Positions 51,085 through 61,333 of a stretch of DNA of 64,000 bases are shown here, in pieces. The translations under genes and the position numbers were made by a program. Source of the DNA: Parvibaculum sedimenti (GTDB taxonomy: Bacteria; Pseudomonadota; Alphaproteobacteria; Parvibaculales; Parvibaculaceae); assembly GCF_009184905.1 (NCBI RefSeq), contig NZ_WESC01000001.1:186001-250000 (forward strand). The letters run 5' to 3'. The notes below the pieces were generated by a model. That model was not told where the DNA came from and ran no database searches. It saw only the letters and a program-made list of their open reading frames with translations. Numbering within the stretch: position 1 is the stretch's first letter; every line of letters starts with the position of its first letter.

Positions 51085-52566
51085 CTATCTGAAGGCCGGT
51101 TCGTCGAAGCTTCTGAGCTTGCGTGAGTGAAGCTCGTCGACGCCGCGTTTGCGGATGAGTCTGATCGCCTCTATGCCGATGGAGAGATGCTGGCTGACGC
51201 GCTGGCGGTAAAAGGCGTTGGCCATGCCGCGCAGCTTGATCTCGCCATGCATCGGCTTGTCCGAAACACAGAGCAGCGTTCCATAGGGCACGCGGAGCCT
51301 GAAGCCGTTTGCGGCCACTGTGGCACTCTCCATGTCGATCGCGACTGCGCGCGACTGGTTGAAGCGCGTGTAGAGTTCCTCGTAGCGAAGTTCCCAGTTG
51401 CGATTGTCGGTGGAGACGACGGTGCCGGTGCGCATGCGCGTCTTGAGTTCGGGCGGCTCAAGGCCTGTCACGCGTTCGACCGCTTCCTGCAGCGCCACCT
51501 GAACCTCCGCGATAGGCGGCACGGGCACGAAGGGTGGCAGGTCCTGATCGAGCACCTTGTCGTCGCGCACATAGGCATGGGCCAGAACGTAATCGCCGAG
51601 CTGTTGCGAACGGCGCAAGCCTCCGCAATGGCCGATCATCAGCCAGCAATGGGGGCGCAGCACCGCGAGATGATCCGTGATCGTTTTCGCATTGGCGGGC
51701 CCGACGCCGATATTCACAAGCGTGATACCGAGCCTGTCCTCGCGCACGAGGTGATAAGCGGGCATTTGCGGCAAGGCGCGGTTGCCCGGCGCTTCTTCGC
51801 TGGGCGTTTGCCCTCGCTCCTGCACGAGGTCGCCCGGCTCGACGAAGCGGATGTAGTTTTCATCGCCGCTGCCTTCCGCCACGAGGCGGCGGCCAAGCGC
51901 GGCGAATTCGTCGACATAGCGCTGATAATTGGTGAAGAGGACGAAGCGCTGGAAATGCACCGCATTCGTGCCCGTGTAGTGGTGCAGGCGCTGTACGGCG
52001 AGATCGACGCGCTCGGCCGAGAAGAGCGAAAGCGGCCGGGGGGCACCGGACGCAGGCCGATGTGTGCCGTTCGCGACCGCGTCGTCCACCTGGGCGAGAT
52101 CGGGCAACGCGAAGACGGCGCCGAGCGCGCGCACATCCTCGGGGCCGATGTCGGTCGTCGCTTCCTCGACCACGAAGGGTAGCGGAATCGGCCGCTCCGA
52201 TAGGCCGACGCTCACAGGCACGCCGTGATAGTCGATGAGCCGCGCGATCTGGGCGCGGTAGTAATCGGCAAAGAGATCCGGCCGCGTCAGCGTCGTTCCG
52301 AAGCTGCCCGGATAGGCGAGCGTGCCCCAGGAGGGGCGGCTGTCATAAACGAGGTTTTCGGGCTCGACCGTCATGCCCAGATAGGGATAACAGGCGGAAC
52401 GGGTCGCCGCTCCGCTCCGCTCGCCCCTGGCGAAAGCGGTGAAGCGCTGGCGCACCTCGGCGGCGGATCGTTCATAGATCTCGCGGATGCGGGCAAGCGC
52501 GGCGTCGGCGTCGTTGAAGGTTTCGAGGTCGCGGGCGGGATGGGGCGGGAGAACTGGTGTCGTCAT
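51085..52566 (-). CDS. amn: AMP nucleosidase
   Basis: A 493-residue enzyme hydrolysing AMP to adenine and ribose 5-phosphate, adjusting the adenylate pool. The N-terminal regulatory domain has LARIREIYERSAAEVRQRF; the phosphorylase-like C-domain has ITLVNIGVGPANAKTITDHL, LMIGHCGGLRRSQQLGDYVL and VAIDMESATVAANGFRLRVP, the last with the base-contacting Glu. ATG 52566 gives MTTPVLPPHPARDLETF. It is divergent from rpmI. Confidence 0.95.
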   Translation of the reverse strand: MTTPVLPPHPARDLETFNDADAALARIREIYERSAAEVRQRFTAFARGERSGAATRSACYPYLGMTVEPENLVYDSRPSWGTLAYPGSFGTTLTRPDLFADYYRAQIARLIDYHGVPVSVGLSERPIPLPFVVEEATTDIGPEDVRALGAVFALPDLAQVDDAVANGTHRPASGAPRPLSLFSAERVDLAVQRLHHYTGTNAVHFQRFVLFTNYQRYVDEFAALGRRLVAEGSGDENYIRFVEPGDLVQERGQTPSEEAPGNRALPQMPAYHLVREDRLGITLVNIGVGPANAKTITDHLAVLRPHCWLMIGHCGGLRRSQQLGDYVLAHAYVRDDKVLDQDLPPFVPVPPIAEVQVALQEAVERVTGLEPPELKTRMRTGTVVSTDNRNWELRYEELYTRFNQSRAVAIDMESATVAANGFRLRVPYGTLLCVSDKPMHGEIKLRGMANAFYRQRVSQHLSIGIEAIRLIRKRGVDELHSRKLRSFDEPAFR

Positions 52567-52706
52567 GGCTGTGAAGCTTAGGTTTCCCCATCGGCCTCGT
52601 CGAGCGGTTCGGACCTTGACCTGCGGCCTTTTTCCCTTATAAATCCGCGCCTTCGGGACCGCCCGGCCATGAAGGGCATGCCGTGGCGATCCGAAAAGCC
52701 TAGACT

Positions 52707-52752
52707 GGCTCCGTTTTTCCTTGAGATATCAAGGTCTTCAGCGAACGGAGCC
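52707..52752 (+). promoter_or_regulatory. Structured leader of rpmI-rplT
   Basis: An outer stem GGCTCCGTT (52707-52715) / AACGGAGCC (52744-52752) encloses a second hairpin CCTTGA-GATA-TCAAGG (52719-52734). It lies 20 bases before the rpmI start and resembles ribosomal-protein leader RNAs in position, so binding by L20 is possible. Confidence 0.45.
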
Positions 52753-52772
52753 CACCTATTAAGGAGTGCAAA

Positions 52773-52973
52773 ATGCCCAAGTTGAAGACCAAAAGCGGGA
52801 CCAAGAAGCGCTTCAGGCTCACCGCATCCGGCAAGATCAAACGCGGCCAGACGGCAAAGCGCCACGGCATGATCAAGCGGACGAACAAGCAGATCCGCAA
52901 CAAGCGGGGCACGACCATCATGGCGGACGTCGATACGGCGCGCGTCTTGAAATTCTTCATGCCCAACGCGTGA
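52773..52973 (+). CDS. rpmI: 50S ribosomal protein L35
   Basis: A 66-residue very basic ribosomal protein ([37 protein letters not shown]). The start follows AAGGAGTGCAAA. It heads rpmI-rplT-pheS-pheT. infC, usually directly before it, is about 7 kb upstream here. Confidence 0.97.
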   Translation: MPKLKTKSGTKKRFRLTASGKIKRGQTAKRHGMIKRTNKQIRNKRGTTIMADVDTARVLKFFMPNA

Positions 52974-53002
52974 ACCGGAACAATCTGTAAGGAGCTCGAA
53001 CC

Positions 53003-53359
53003 ATGTCGCGCGTCAAAAGGGGTGTAACCACCCACGCTCGTCACCGCAAAGTGATCAAGAAGGCGAAGGGCTATTACGGCCGTCGCAAGAATACCTTCCG
53101 TACGGCGAATCAGGCGGTCGAGAAGGCCGGCCAGTACGCCTATCGCGATCGTCGCACCAGGAAGCGCAATTTCCGCTCGCTCTGGATCCAGCGTATCAAC
53201 GCCGGCGTCCGCGAGCTGGGCCTGACCTATGGCCGATTTATCGATGGCCTCAGCAAGGCTGGCATCGAAGTCGACCGCAAGGTGCTCTCCGATCTCGCCA
53301 TCCACGAGCCTGAGGCCTTCAAGGCCCTGGTCGAAAAGGCGCAGGCCGCTCTCGCTTAA
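53003..53359 (+). CDS. rplT: 50S ribosomal protein L20
   Basis: The 118-residue L20, an early-assembly 23S rRNA-binding protein and, in other bacteria, a translational repressor of its own operon. [20 protein letters not shown] and [20 protein letters not shown] are diagnostic. It follows rpmI by 29 bases behind AAGGAG. Confidence 0.98.
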   Translation: MSRVKRGVTTHARHRKVIKKAKGYYGRRKNTFRTANQAVEKAGQYAYRDRRTRKRNFRSLWIQRINAGVRELGLTYGRFIDGLSKAGIEVDRKVLSDLAIHEPEAFKALVEKAQAALA

Positions 53360-53410
53360 GAGCCGCTGCCGCTTTACCTGACCGTTCAGGGCCGGTACAC
53401 CCGTCGGGAC

Positions 53411-53431
53411 CCCGCGCTGTCACAGCGCGGG
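53411..53431 (+). terminator. Strong hairpin between rplT and pheS
   Basis: CCCGCGCTG / CAGCGCGGG, nine perfect pairs with a TCA loop. No T-run follows, so it may be a partial terminator, attenuator or processing site. No Phe-rich leader peptide was found in the 175-base gap. Confidence 0.35.
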
Positions 53432-53534
53432 CCTTCCCGGGGTGAGGGCGGATCGTCGATCTCTCACTTCTGTTCCCCCTCGCTCCTGCGGTTACATCCC
53501 GGCGAATGGCGGAACATCGAAGCTTGAGAAGGTC

Positions 53535-54629
53535 ATGACGGACATTCAATCTGAAGTCGAAAAGCTCGAAGCGGAATTCCTCACCGCCATCGCGGATGCA
53601 GTGGAAGAGCGTGTGCTCGAAGACGTGCGCGTCGCCGCGCTCGGCAAGAAGGGCCGCGTTTCTGAGCTGATGAAGGGTCTGGGCTCCATGAGCCCCGAGG
53701 AGCGCAAGACCGTGGGGCCGCTGCTCAACGGCCTCAAGGATCGCCTCACCGATGCGCTGGCCGCGCGCAAGACGGCGCTGGCCGAAGCCGCGCTCGAAAC
53801 GAGGCTTGCGAGCGAGAAGATCGACGTCACGCTGCCCTTGCGCGAAAGCGCCATTGAGGCGGGCCGCATCCATCCGCTCTCTCAGGTCTGGGATGAAGTG
53901 GTCGCGGTCTTCGCCGATATGGGCTTCTCGGTCGAGCAGGGCCCCGATATCGAGAGCGATCACTATAACTTCACCTCGCTCAATTTCCCCGAAGGCCACC
54001 CGGCGCGGGAGATGCACGACACCTTCTATTTCGAGCCGCGCGCCGATGGTTCGCGTCCGTTGCTGCGCACGCATACGAGCCCGGTGCAGGTCCGCACCAT
54101 GGAGAAGGGCAAGCCGCCCTTCCGCTTCGTCTGCCCCGGCCGCACCTATCGCTGCGACAGCGACCAGACGCATACGCCGCAGTTCCACCAGATCGAAGGC
54201 CTCGTCATCGACGAGACGACGCATCTCGGCCATCTCAAATGGACGCTGGAGGAATTCCTCCGTGCCTTCTTCGAGGTCGAAGGCGTGGAGCTTCGCATGC
54301 GCCCGAGCTTCTTCCCCTTCACCGAGCCTTCAATGGAAGTCGATGTGCGCTGCGCGCGTCTCGGCAACGAGATTCGCATCGGCGAGGGCAATGACTGGCT
54401 CGAAATTCTCGGCTGCGGCATGGTCCATCCGAACGTGCTGAAGGCGGCAGGCGTCGACCCGGAGAAATATCAGGGCTTTGCCTTCGGCATGGGCCTCGAC
54501 CGGCTTGCGATGCTGAAATACGGCATCCCCGATCTGCGCGCCTTTTTCGAAAGCGATCTGCGCTGGCTGCGCCACTATGGATTCTCGGCGCTCGATGTGC
54601 CGACGCTCGCGGGAGGGCTCACGTCGTGA
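53535..54629 (+). CDS. pheS: Phenylalanine-tRNA ligase alpha subunit
   Basis: A 364-residue catalytic subunit of the (alpha beta)2 class II synthetase. N-terminal coiled coil about 1-90; motif 2 [29 protein letters not shown]; motif 3 [23 protein letters not shown] 53535 ([10 protein letters not shown]) is chosen behind GAGAAGG. It overlaps pheT by four bases (GTGA). Confidence 0.97.
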   Translation: MTDIQSEVEKLEAEFLTAIADAVEERVLEDVRVAALGKKGRVSELMKGLGSMSPEERKTVGPLLNGLKDRLTDALAARKTALAEAALETRLASEKIDVTLPLRESAIEAGRIHPLSQVWDEVVAVFADMGFSVEQGPDIESDHYNFTSLNFPEGHPAREMHDTFYFEPRADGSRPLLRTHTSPVQVRTMEKGKPPFRFVCPGRTYRCDSDQTHTPQFHQIEGLVIDETTHLGHLKWTLEEFLRAFFEVEGVELRMRPSFFPFTEPSMEVDVRCARLGNEIRIGEGNDWLEILGCGMVHPNVLKAAGVDPEKYQGFAFGMGLDRLAMLKYGIPDLRAFFESDLRWLRHYGFSALDVPTLAGGLTS

Positions 54630-57058
54630 AGTTCACACTCTCCTGGTTGAAGGACCATCTCGAAACCGACGCAACGCTCGACGAGATTGCCGAGCGTCTC
54701 ACCATGCTCGGCCTCGAAGTCGAAGGCATTGTCGATCCGGCGAAGAAGCTCGGCGATTTCGCGGTGGCGAAGATCATCGAAGCCGTGCCGCATCCCGACG
54801 CCGACAAGCTGCGCCTCTGCAAGGTCGAAGCACTCGTCGACGGCAAGCGTCAGGTGCTTCAGGTCGTCTGCGGTGCGCCCAATGCGCGTTCCGGGCTCAC
54901 CGGCATTTTCGCGCCGTCGGGCGCCACCATTCCGGTCAACGGCATGGTGCTGAAGCCGACCAAGATTCGCGGCGTCGAATCGAACGGCATGATGTGCTCC
55001 GAGCGCGAGCTTGAGCTTTCCAACGAGCATGACGGCATCATCGAATTGCCCGATAGCTGGGAAGTCGGCACGCCGGCTTCCGAAGCGCTTGGCCAGAACG
55101 ATCCCGTCATCGAAATCGCGATCACGCCGAACCGCCCGGACTGTCTTGGCGTCTATGGCGTCGCGCGCGATCTCGCGGCGGCAGGCGTCGGCAAGCTGAA
55201 TGATGGCTCGGTAAAGCCGCTGCCCGGCAACTTCGACAGCGCCACCGGCATCAAGCTCGAATTCGCTCCCGGTACGGATAATGCGTGCCCCGTCTTTGCG
55301 GGCCGCATGGTGAAGGGCGTCGCCAACGGCCCGAGCCCCATCTGGATGCAGAAGCGGCTGAAGGCCGTCGGTCTTCGTCCGATCAATGCGCTCGTCGACA
55401 TCACCAATTACATCTCGCTCGATCGCGGCCGTCCTCTGCACGTCTATGATGCGTCGAAGCTCAAGGGCGATATCCGCGCCCGTCTGGGCCGCAAGGGCGA
55501 GAGGCTCCTCGCGCTCGACGGCAAGGAATATGATGTCCAGCCCGACTACTGCGTCATCGCCGACGACGCCCGCGTTCTCGGCTTTGCCGGCGTGATGGGT
55601 GGCGAAGAGTCGGGCTCGTCGGAAGCGACGACCGAAGTCTTCATCGAAAGCGCCTATTTCGATCCCTACCGCACGGCCAAGACCGGCCGCGCCACGGGCA
55701 TCGTCTCCGATGCGCGTTACCGCTTCGAGCGCGGTGTCGATCCGGCTTTCGTCATCGATGGTCTCGAACTTGCGACACGCATGGTGTTGGAGCTTTGCGG
55801 CGGTACGCCGTCCAATGTCATCGTCGCGGGCAAGGAGCCCGTGCCGACGAAGGCCATCGGCTTCGATCCGATGCGCGTCGAGAAGCTCACCGGCCTTACG
55901 CTCCCGCGCGTCGAGGCCGAAACGATCCTGAAGAGGCTCGGCTTCGGTGTTGCCGAGATGTCGGATGGACTTCTCGATGTGAGGGTGCCGAGCTGGCGTC
56001 CCGATATCGACGGGCAGGCCGACCTCGTTGAGGAAATCGTGCGCGTGCATGGTCTCTCCGCCGTGAAGTCGGTGGCGCTGCCCCGCGCCCATGCCGTTTC
56101 GAGGCCGGTGCTTTCGGTGCAGCAGCGCCGCGAGCGTCAGGCGCGGCGTGTTCTGGCCGCGCGCGGGCTCGTTGAAACGGTCAACTGGTCCTTCATCTCG
56201 AAGGCGGCGGCCAATCTCTTCGGTGGCGGCAATGCGACGCCAGGGCTGAAGCTCGCCAATCCCATCTCGTCCGACATGAGCCATATGCGGCCGACCCTGC
56301 TTGCGGGTTTGATCGTGGCCGCAGGCCGCAATGTCGATCGCGGCTTTGCTGATGTCGCGCTGTTCGAAGTGGGCCAGCAATTCGCCGACGATACGCCGGA
56401 AGGCCAGTCGACCGCCGCGACGGGCATTCGCCGCGGCACGGCGCGTCCCAATGGCGCGGGCCGTCACTGGCAGGGCAAGGCCGGTCCGGTCGATGCGTTC
56501 GATGCGAAGGCTGATGCCGTGGCACTGCTTGCGGCGCTCGGCGCGCCGAACCTTCAGGTGAGCGCGGAGGCGCCTGCCTGGTATCACCCGGGCCGCTCCG
56601 GCGCCTTCAAGCTCGGGCCCAAGAACGTGATCGGCTATTTCGGCGAGATCCATCCGCGCGTGCTGGCGGAACTCGATGTCGCCGGTCCCGTTGTGGGCTT
56701 TGAAATCTTCCCGGCGGCGATCCCCGAGCCGAAGAAGAAGGCGACCAAGGCAAAGCCGCCGCTCGATCTTTCGGCCTTCCAGCCGCTTCGTCGCGACTTT
56801 GCCTTCGTGGTCGATGCGGGCGTCAGTGCGGACCAACTGATCCGCGCCGCGCGTAATGTCGACAAGAAGCTGGTGGCTGATGTTTCGCTCTTCGACGTCT
56901 TCGAAGGCGGCGCGCTCGGAGACGGCAAGAAATCGCTGGCGATCGAGGTGACCTTGCAGCCGGTCGAGAAGACGTTGACCGACGAGGACATCGAGGCGGT
57001 ATCGAAGAAGATCATCGCCGCGGTTGAAAAAGCCACGGGTGGCACGCTGAGGAGCTAG
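54626..57058 (+). CDS. pheT: Phenylalanine-tRNA ligase beta subunit
   Basis: An 810-residue subunit for tRNA recognition and editing. Order of domains: [15 protein letters not shown], an EMAP/tRNA-binding domain (about 40-150), B3/B4 editing domain ([20 protein letters not shown]), B5 with [17 protein letters not shown], and the C-terminal FDX anticodon-binding domain ([20 protein letters not shown]). GTG 54626 overlaps the pheS stop. Full family length. Confidence 0.97.
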   Translation: MKFTLSWLKDHLETDATLDEIAERLTMLGLEVEGIVDPAKKLGDFAVAKIIEAVPHPDADKLRLCKVEALVDGKRQVLQVVCGAPNARSGLTGIFAPSGATIPVNGMVLKPTKIRGVESNGMMCSERELELSNEHDGIIELPDSWEVGTPASEALGQNDPVIEIAITPNRPDCLGVYGVARDLAAAGVGKLNDGSVKPLPGNFDSATGIKLEFAPGTDNACPVFAGRMVKGVANGPSPIWMQKRLKAVGLRPINALVDITNYISLDRGRPLHVYDASKLKGDIRARLGRKGERLLALDGKEYDVQPDYCVIADDARVLGFAGVMGGEESGSSEATTEVFIESAYFDPYRTAKTGRATGIVSDARYRFERGVDPAFVIDGLELATRMVLELCGGTPSNVIVAGKEPVPTKAIGFDPMRVEKLTGLTLPRVEAETILKRLGFGVAEMSDGLLDVRVPSWRPDIDGQADLVEEIVRVHGLSAVKSVALPRAHAVSRPVLSVQQRRERQARRVLAARGLVETVNWSFISKAAANLFGGGNATPGLKLANPISSDMSHMRPTLLAGLIVAAGRNVDRGFADVALFEVGQQFADDTPEGQSTAATGIRRGTARPNGAGRHWQGKAGPVDAFDAKADAVALLAALGAPNLQVSAEAPAWYHPGRSGAFKLGPKNVIGYFGEIHPRVLAELDVAGPVVGFEIFPAAIPEPKKKATKAKPPLDLSAFQPLRRDFAFVVDAGVSADQLIRAARNVDKKLVADVSLFDVFEGGALGDGKKSLAIEVTLQPVEKTLTDEDIEAVSKKIIAAVEKATGGTLRS

Positions 57059-57063
57059 AACTC

Positions 57064-57849
57064 GTGAACTTCGAGGCTTATGAACTCGATAGAAAAGACG
57101 GCGAGGGCCGCGACATCGTGCTCCGGGGACGGAGCATCGGGCGCGGCCCTTCGCTTGTCATGCTGGCCTCTCTGGGGCGGCCCGGCACTGACTTCGACGA
57201 GGTGGCGATCACGCTCGCAAATGCAGGATACCGCGTAACCTTGCCGGAACCGCGCGGGTTCGGTGGCAGCACGGGCCCGATGGAGGAGCTGACGCTCCAC
57301 GATCTGGCGGAAGACGTCGCCCATGTCATCGAGCATGTGGCGGAGGGGCCGGTGGCGCTGGCCGGCCACGCCTTCGGCAATCGCCTTGCGCGGACGACGG
57401 CGGCGGACCGGCCGGAGCTCGTGTCCAAGGTCATACTGCTCGCCTGCGGCGGACTGATCGAAATGCCGGAAGAGGCGCGCAAGGCGCTGATCGGCTGCTT
57501 CGATGAAAAGCTCTCGCCCGAGGAACATATCGAATGCGTGCGCTACGGGTTCTTCGCAAAGGGTAACGATCCCGAAGTCTGGCGCGACGGCTGGTCCCTG
57601 CCGGTCATGCTGATGCAGTCCTCGGCTGTCAGGCGCACGGCGGTGGAGGATTGGTGGGAGGCTGGCGGCCAGCCCATGCTGGTGGTGCAGGCGACGGAGG
57701 ACGCGATCGCGCTTCCCGCCAATGCGCATGATCTGAAGGCACGGCTTGGCGACCGGGTGACGCTGGTGGAGCTGCCCCATGCGGGCCATGCCATGCTGCC
57801 CGAACAGCCGGATCGGATCGCCGACGCGATTTTCGAATTCCTGAAGTGA
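57064..57849 (+). CDS. Alpha/beta hydrolase-fold protein lacking the nucleophile
   Basis: A 261-residue alpha/beta hydrolase fold starting at GTG 57064, five bases after pheT. The nucleophile elbow reads ALAGHAFGNRLAR: the Ser of G-x-S-x-G is Ala103. The acid (QATEDAIALP) and His (LPHAGHAMLP) regions are retained. PEPRGFGGSTGPM matches the oxyanion loop. It is either catalytically dead, a binding or sensor protein, or uses other chemistry. Cotranscription with pheST is likely. Confidence 0.85.
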   Translation: MNFEAYELDRKDGEGRDIVLRGRSIGRGPSLVMLASLGRPGTDFDEVAITLANAGYRVTLPEPRGFGGSTGPMEELTLHDLAEDVAHVIEHVAEGPVALAGHAFGNRLARTTAADRPELVSKVILLACGGLIEMPEEARKALIGCFDEKLSPEEHIECVRYGFFAKGNDPEVWRDGWSLPVMLMQSSAVRRTAVEDWWEAGGQPMLVVQATEDAIALPANAHDLKARLGDRVTLVELPHAGHAMLPEQPDRIADAIFEFLK

Positions 57850-57851
57850 AC

Positions 57852-57880
57852 GTCATGGCCCGATTTATTCGGGCCATGAC
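57852..57880 (+). terminator. Hairpin after the pheST-linked gene
   Basis: An 11-bp stem GTCATGGCCCG / CGGGCCATGAC with a 7-base AT-rich loop directly after the stop. There is no clear T-run, so termination may be rho-assisted. Confidence 0.45.
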
Positions 57881-57894
57881 GGATGTCAGACCGG

Positions 57895-57927
57895 GGATAA
57901 GTTTTGAGAAGAAGGAATAACTTATCC
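57895..57927. promoter_or_regulatory. Inverted repeat upstream of enoyl-CoA hydratase gene
   Basis: GGATAAGTT (57895-57903) and AACTTATCC (57919-57927) form a perfect 9-bp inverted repeat with a 15-base spacer, 51 bases before the ATG. It is a likely operator for a dimeric regulator, e.g. TetR or CopG type; the regulator is not in the window. Confidence 0.45.
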
Positions 57928-57978
57928 TCCACCCGTCCCGACCTCCTATATCCTGCGTGAAGGCAGGAGGAGACGGGC

Positions 57979-58803
57979 ATGGAACTGAAAACGATCATCT
58001 ACAAGGTCGCCGATCTGATCGCGACGATCACGCTGTCGAGGCCGAAGCGGCGCAACGCCTGGACGGGCCGCATGCATACCGAATATCGCTGGGCGCTGGA
58101 GCAGGCGGATCGTGACCCCGCCGTCCGCGTCATCGTGGTGACGGGCGACCCGGAGGGGGACGCCTTTTGCGCGGGCGCCGATCTCGGCGCGCTGGAGGGC
58201 CATTCGGAAAAGGGCCGCTACGATCCCGGTATCACGGAGGACATAGCGAGGCCGGGATATGGCGTCGCGCCCGAGTTCGACGCGACTTTCGCCTATCATT
58301 TCGGTCTGGCGAAGCCCGTCATCGCGGCGGTCAACGGCGCGGCGGCGGGCGTCGGCCTCGTGCTCGCGGCTTATGCCGATCTCCGCTTTGCCGTGCCGGG
58401 GGCGAAATTCACCGCAGCTCATGGCCGGTTCAACTTCCCGGCGGAATATGGGCTCTCCTGGCTGCTGCCCCGCATTGTCGGCCTCACCCATGCCAACGAC
58501 ATCCTGCTGTCGAGCCGGGTCTTTACGTCCGACGAGGCGATGGCGATGGGCTTCCTCAACAAGCTCCTGCCGCCGGAGGAGCTGATGCCCTTCGTGATGG
58601 ATTATGCAAAACGCATGGCCGAGGGCGTCTCGCCGGGGTCGCTCCGGGTCACGAAGAACCAGATCTACACCGACCTCCACCGCGACGCGGCCAGCGCCGT
58701 CAACGAGGCCGAGCGGCTCTTGTCTGAAATGGCGACCCATCCCGACTACAAGGAAGGGGTGAAGGCCTGGATGGAGAAGCGCAAGGCCAAGTGGCAGGGC
58801 TGA
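57979..58803 (+). CDS. Enoyl-CoA hydratase/isomerase family protein
   Basis: A 274-residue crotonase-fold protein. Oxyanion hole and CoA sites: AFCAGADLGALEG and KPVIAAVNGAAAGVGLVLAAYADLRF. The acidic residue region FPAEYGLSWLLPRIVG carries a Glu in the place of one catalytic Glu. The long insertion GHSEKGRYDPGITEDIARPG is larger than in short-chain hydratases. It starts behind GGAGGAGACGGGC. The palindrome upstream suggests its own regulation. Confidence 0.9.
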   Translation: MELKTIIYKVADLIATITLSRPKRRNAWTGRMHTEYRWALEQADRDPAVRVIVVTGDPEGDAFCAGADLGALEGHSEKGRYDPGITEDIARPGYGVAPEFDATFAYHFGLAKPVIAAVNGAAAGVGLVLAAYADLRFAVPGAKFTAAHGRFNFPAEYGLSWLLPRIVGLTHANDILLSSRVFTSDEAMAMGFLNKLLPPEELMPFVMDYAKRMAEGVSPGSLRVTKNQIYTDLHRDAASAVNEAERLLSEMATHPDYKEGVKAWMEKRKAKWQG

Positions 58804-58894
58804 TCCGGGGAGGGCGACCTCCCCCGGAAAACCCCCGAGATTGGCTTAAGGGCCGCGCCAGTGCTATATGAGCGCGCCTGAGTGTAGAGAGCCC

Positions 58895-60697
58895 ATGACA
58901 GACCTCGCCCATATCCGCAATTTCTCCATCATCGCCCATATCGACCACGGGAAATCCACCCTGGCCGACCGGCTGATTCAGCTCTGCGGCGGGCTCGAAG
59001 CCCGCGAGATGAAGGAGCAGGTCCTCGACTCGATGGATATCGAGCGCGAGCGCGGCATCACGATCAAGGCCCAGACCGTCCGCCTCGACTACAAGGCGAA
59101 GAATGGCGAGATGTATGAGCTGAACCTCATCGACACGCCCGGCCATGTCGACTTCGCCTATGAGGTCAACCGGTCGCTCGCCGCCTGCGAGGGCTCGCTC
59201 CTCGTCGTCGATGCGAGCCAGGGCGTCGAGGCGCAGACGCTGGCGAATGTCTATCAGGCGCTCGAAGTGAACCACGAGGTCGTGCCGGTCCTGAACAAGA
59301 TCGACCTGCCCGCCGCTGACCCCGAAAAGACGCGCCAGCAGATCGAGGACGTGATCGGCCTCGACGCTTCGGACGCGGTGGAGATTTCGGCCAAAAGCGG
59401 CATCGGCATTCCTGATGTGCTCGAAGCGATCGTCAATCGCCTGCCGCCGCCCAAGGGCGACATCAAGGCGCCCCTCAAGGCGATGCTGGTCGACAGCTGG
59501 TATGACAGCTATCTCGGCGTCGTCGTGCTGGTGCGCATCATCGATGGCGAGATGAAGAAGGGCCAGCGCGTGCTGATGATGGGCACGGGCGGCGTCTATA
59601 CGCTCGAACAGGTCGGCATCTTCCGCCCCAAGCGCGAAAACGTGGCCAGCCTTACGCCGGGCGAGATCGGCTTCTTCACGGCCTCGATCAAGGAAGTGGC
59701 CGACACGCGCGTCGGCGATACCATCACCGAGGAGCGCCGGCAATGCGCCGCGCCGCTCGAGGGCTTCAAGCCCGCGCAGCCGGTTGTCTTCTGCGGTCTC
59801 TTCCCGGTCGACGCCTCGGAGTTCGAGGATCTGCGCGAGGCGATGGGCAAGCTGCGCCTCAACGATGCGAGCTTCGAGTTCGAGATGGAAACCTCGGCAG
59901 CGCTGGGCTTCGGCTTCCGTTGCGGCTTTCTGGGGCTGCTTCATCTCGAAATCATTCGCGAGCGCATCGAGCGCGAATTCAACATTGACCTCATCACGAC
60001 CGCGCCTTCGGTCATCTATCATCTGCACATGACGGATGGGACGGTGCAGGAGATGCACAATCCTGCCGACATGCCGGACACGATGAAGATCGACCATATC
60101 GAGGAGCCCTGGATCAAGGCGACGATCCTGGTGCCCGACGAATATCTGGGATCGGTGCTGAAGCTCTGCGAAGACCGGCGCGGCCATCAGGTTGACCTCA
60201 CCTATGCCGGGTCGCGCGCCATGCTCGTCTACCGGCTGCCGCTCAACGAAGTCGTGCTCGACTTCTACGACCGCTTGAAGTCGGTAAGCCGCGGCTATGC
60301 GAGCTTCGACTATCACATCGAGGGCTATGAAGAGGGCGACCTCGTCAAGATGACCATTCTCGTCAATGACGAGCTGGTCGATGCGCTCTCGACCATCGTG
60401 CATCGCTCGCGCGCCGAGCAGCGTGGCCGCGCCATGTGCGAGAAGCTGAAGGAGCTGATCCCGAAGCACCTCTTCAAGATTCCGATTCAGGCGGCCATCG
60501 GCGGACGCATCGTGGCGCGCGAGACGATTGCCGCCATGCGCAAGGACGTGACCGCCAAATGCTATGGCGGCGACATCAGCCGAAAGCGCAAGCTGCTCGA
60601 CAAGCAGAAAGAGGGCAAGAAGAAGATGCGGCAGTTCGGCCGTGTCGACATCCCTCAGGATGCCTTTATCGCCGCGCTGAAGATGGACGAGAACTAG
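58895..60697 (+). CDS. lepA: Elongation factor 4 (LepA)
   Basis: A 600-residue ribosome-associated GTPase. G1 [10 protein letters not shown]2 GITIKAQT, G3 DTPGHVDF, G4 NKID; then domain II and EF-G-like domains, and the LepA-specific C-terminus ([20 protein letters not shown]). ATG 58895 ([13 protein letters not shown]) is used; an ATG at 58868 adds nine unsupported residues. It ends at a strong terminator. Confidence 0.98.
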   Translation: MTDLAHIRNFSIIAHIDHGKSTLADRLIQLCGGLEAREMKEQVLDSMDIERERGITIKAQTVRLDYKAKNGEMYELNLIDTPGHVDFAYEVNRSLAACEGSLLVVDASQGVEAQTLANVYQALEVNHEVVPVLNKIDLPAADPEKTRQQIEDVIGLDASDAVEISAKSGIGIPDVLEAIVNRLPPPKGDIKAPLKAMLVDSWYDSYLGVVVLVRIIDGEMKKGQRVLMMGTGGVYTLEQVGIFRPKRENVASLTPGEIGFFTASIKEVADTRVGDTITEERRQCAAPLEGFKPAQPVVFCGLFPVDASEFEDLREAMGKLRLNDASFEFEMETSAALGFGFRCGFLGLLHLEIIRERIEREFNIDLITTAPSVIYHLHMTDGTVQEMHNPADMPDTMKIDHIEEPWIKATILVPDEYLGSVLKLCEDRRGHQVDLTYAGSRAMLVYRLPLNEVVLDFYDRLKSVSRGYASFDYHIEGYEEGDLVKMTILVNDELVDALSTIVHRSRAEQRGRAMCEKLKELIPKHLFKIPIQAAIGGRIVARETIAAMRKDVTAKCYGGDISRKRKLLDKQKEGKKKMRQFGRVDIPQDAFIAALKMDEN

Positions 60698-60724
60698 CCG
60701 CCCTCACACCGGCGCCGGAATGTG

Positions 60725-60758
60725 AAAAAGCCGCTCCTTTATTGGGAGCGGCTTTTTT
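60725..60758 (+). terminator. Terminator of lepA
   Basis: AAAAAGCCGCTCC pairs with GGAGCGGCTTTTT around a short AT-rich loop, followed by a T-run. The A-run at left also fits termination of the convergent small gene at 60769. Confidence 0.92.
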
Positions 60759-60768
60759 GTCGGTCTTT

Positions 60769-61056
60769 TCAGCCGCGTGTCACGCGGATGAGGCCGGCGA
60801 TAACGATGCCGGTGACGCCGAGGACCGCCCAGGCCGGGTAGCTGAAGACGGTGTCCAGCGGGCCGGAAATGGCGCCGGCATGGGCCGTGACCCAGCTGAG
60901 AAAGGCGTCGAGCGATGACTTGTGCAGCATGGCCCAGAGTTCGGCGAATGAACGGATTTCGACCGTGCCGGCTTCAAGCGACCGCAAGGCATCGGAGCCC
61001 AGCGCCATCAGCGCGAGCGTTATCAGGAGCAGTCCAATCAGTCGGAAAAGAACCAT
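60769..61056 (-). CDS. Small conserved membrane protein
   Basis: A 95-residue protein with two membrane helices: LIGLLLITLALMALGSDALR at the N-terminus, and FSYPAWAVLGVTGIVIAGLI near the C-terminus. The middle (LDAFLSWVTAHAG) is amphipathic. No known function. It converges on lepA and shares its terminator. Confidence 0.65.
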   Translation of the reverse strand: MVLFRLIGLLLITLALMALGSDALRSLEAGTVEIRSFAELWAMLHKSSLDAFLSWVTAHAGAISGPLDTVFSYPAWAVLGVTGIVIAGLIRVTRG

Positions 61057-61243
61057 TTAAAGAGCCCCCCAGCTCCACGCGAAAGGTTGACCAATTCGGG
61101 CGAGAACGGTAGCGGCAAGCGCCGTCCCAAACAAGGACACTGATTATCGGGCAGAAGCGCCAAATCCCCGTTGCGGCTGGTTGATTCAGCGTTCTTGTCT
61201 TGTATAGTGCCGGCCGCGGACGGCTGGTCAGCCGGTTCGATCC

Positions 61244-61333
61244 GGAGGGATGGCCGAGTGGCTGAAGGCGCACGCTTGGAAAGCGTGTTTGCGGGAAACC
61301 GTAACGTGGGTTCGAATCCCACTCCCTCCGCCA
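61244..61333 (+). tRNA. tRNA-Ser (anticodon GGA)
   Basis: A 90-base class II tRNA. The acceptor stem GGAGGGA pairs with TCCCTCC, CCA is encoded, and the anticodon stem CACGC/GCGTG encloses TTGGAAA, giving anticodon GGA (reads UCC/UCU). The long variable arm fits tRNA-Ser. Accessory genes begin right after it, so it may be an integration hot spot. Confidence 0.97.

Noticed and set aside
53360-53534. Phenylalanine leader peptide controlling pheST
   Set aside because: No short frame with a run of Phe codons behind a ribosome site was found; only a hairpin without T-run.
53319-56836. Long open frames on the minus strand across pheS and pheT
   Set aside because: High GC gives open antisense frames; the plus strand encodes full-length, clearly recognisable synthetase subunits, and the antisense translations are Arg/His/Asp-rich without motifs.
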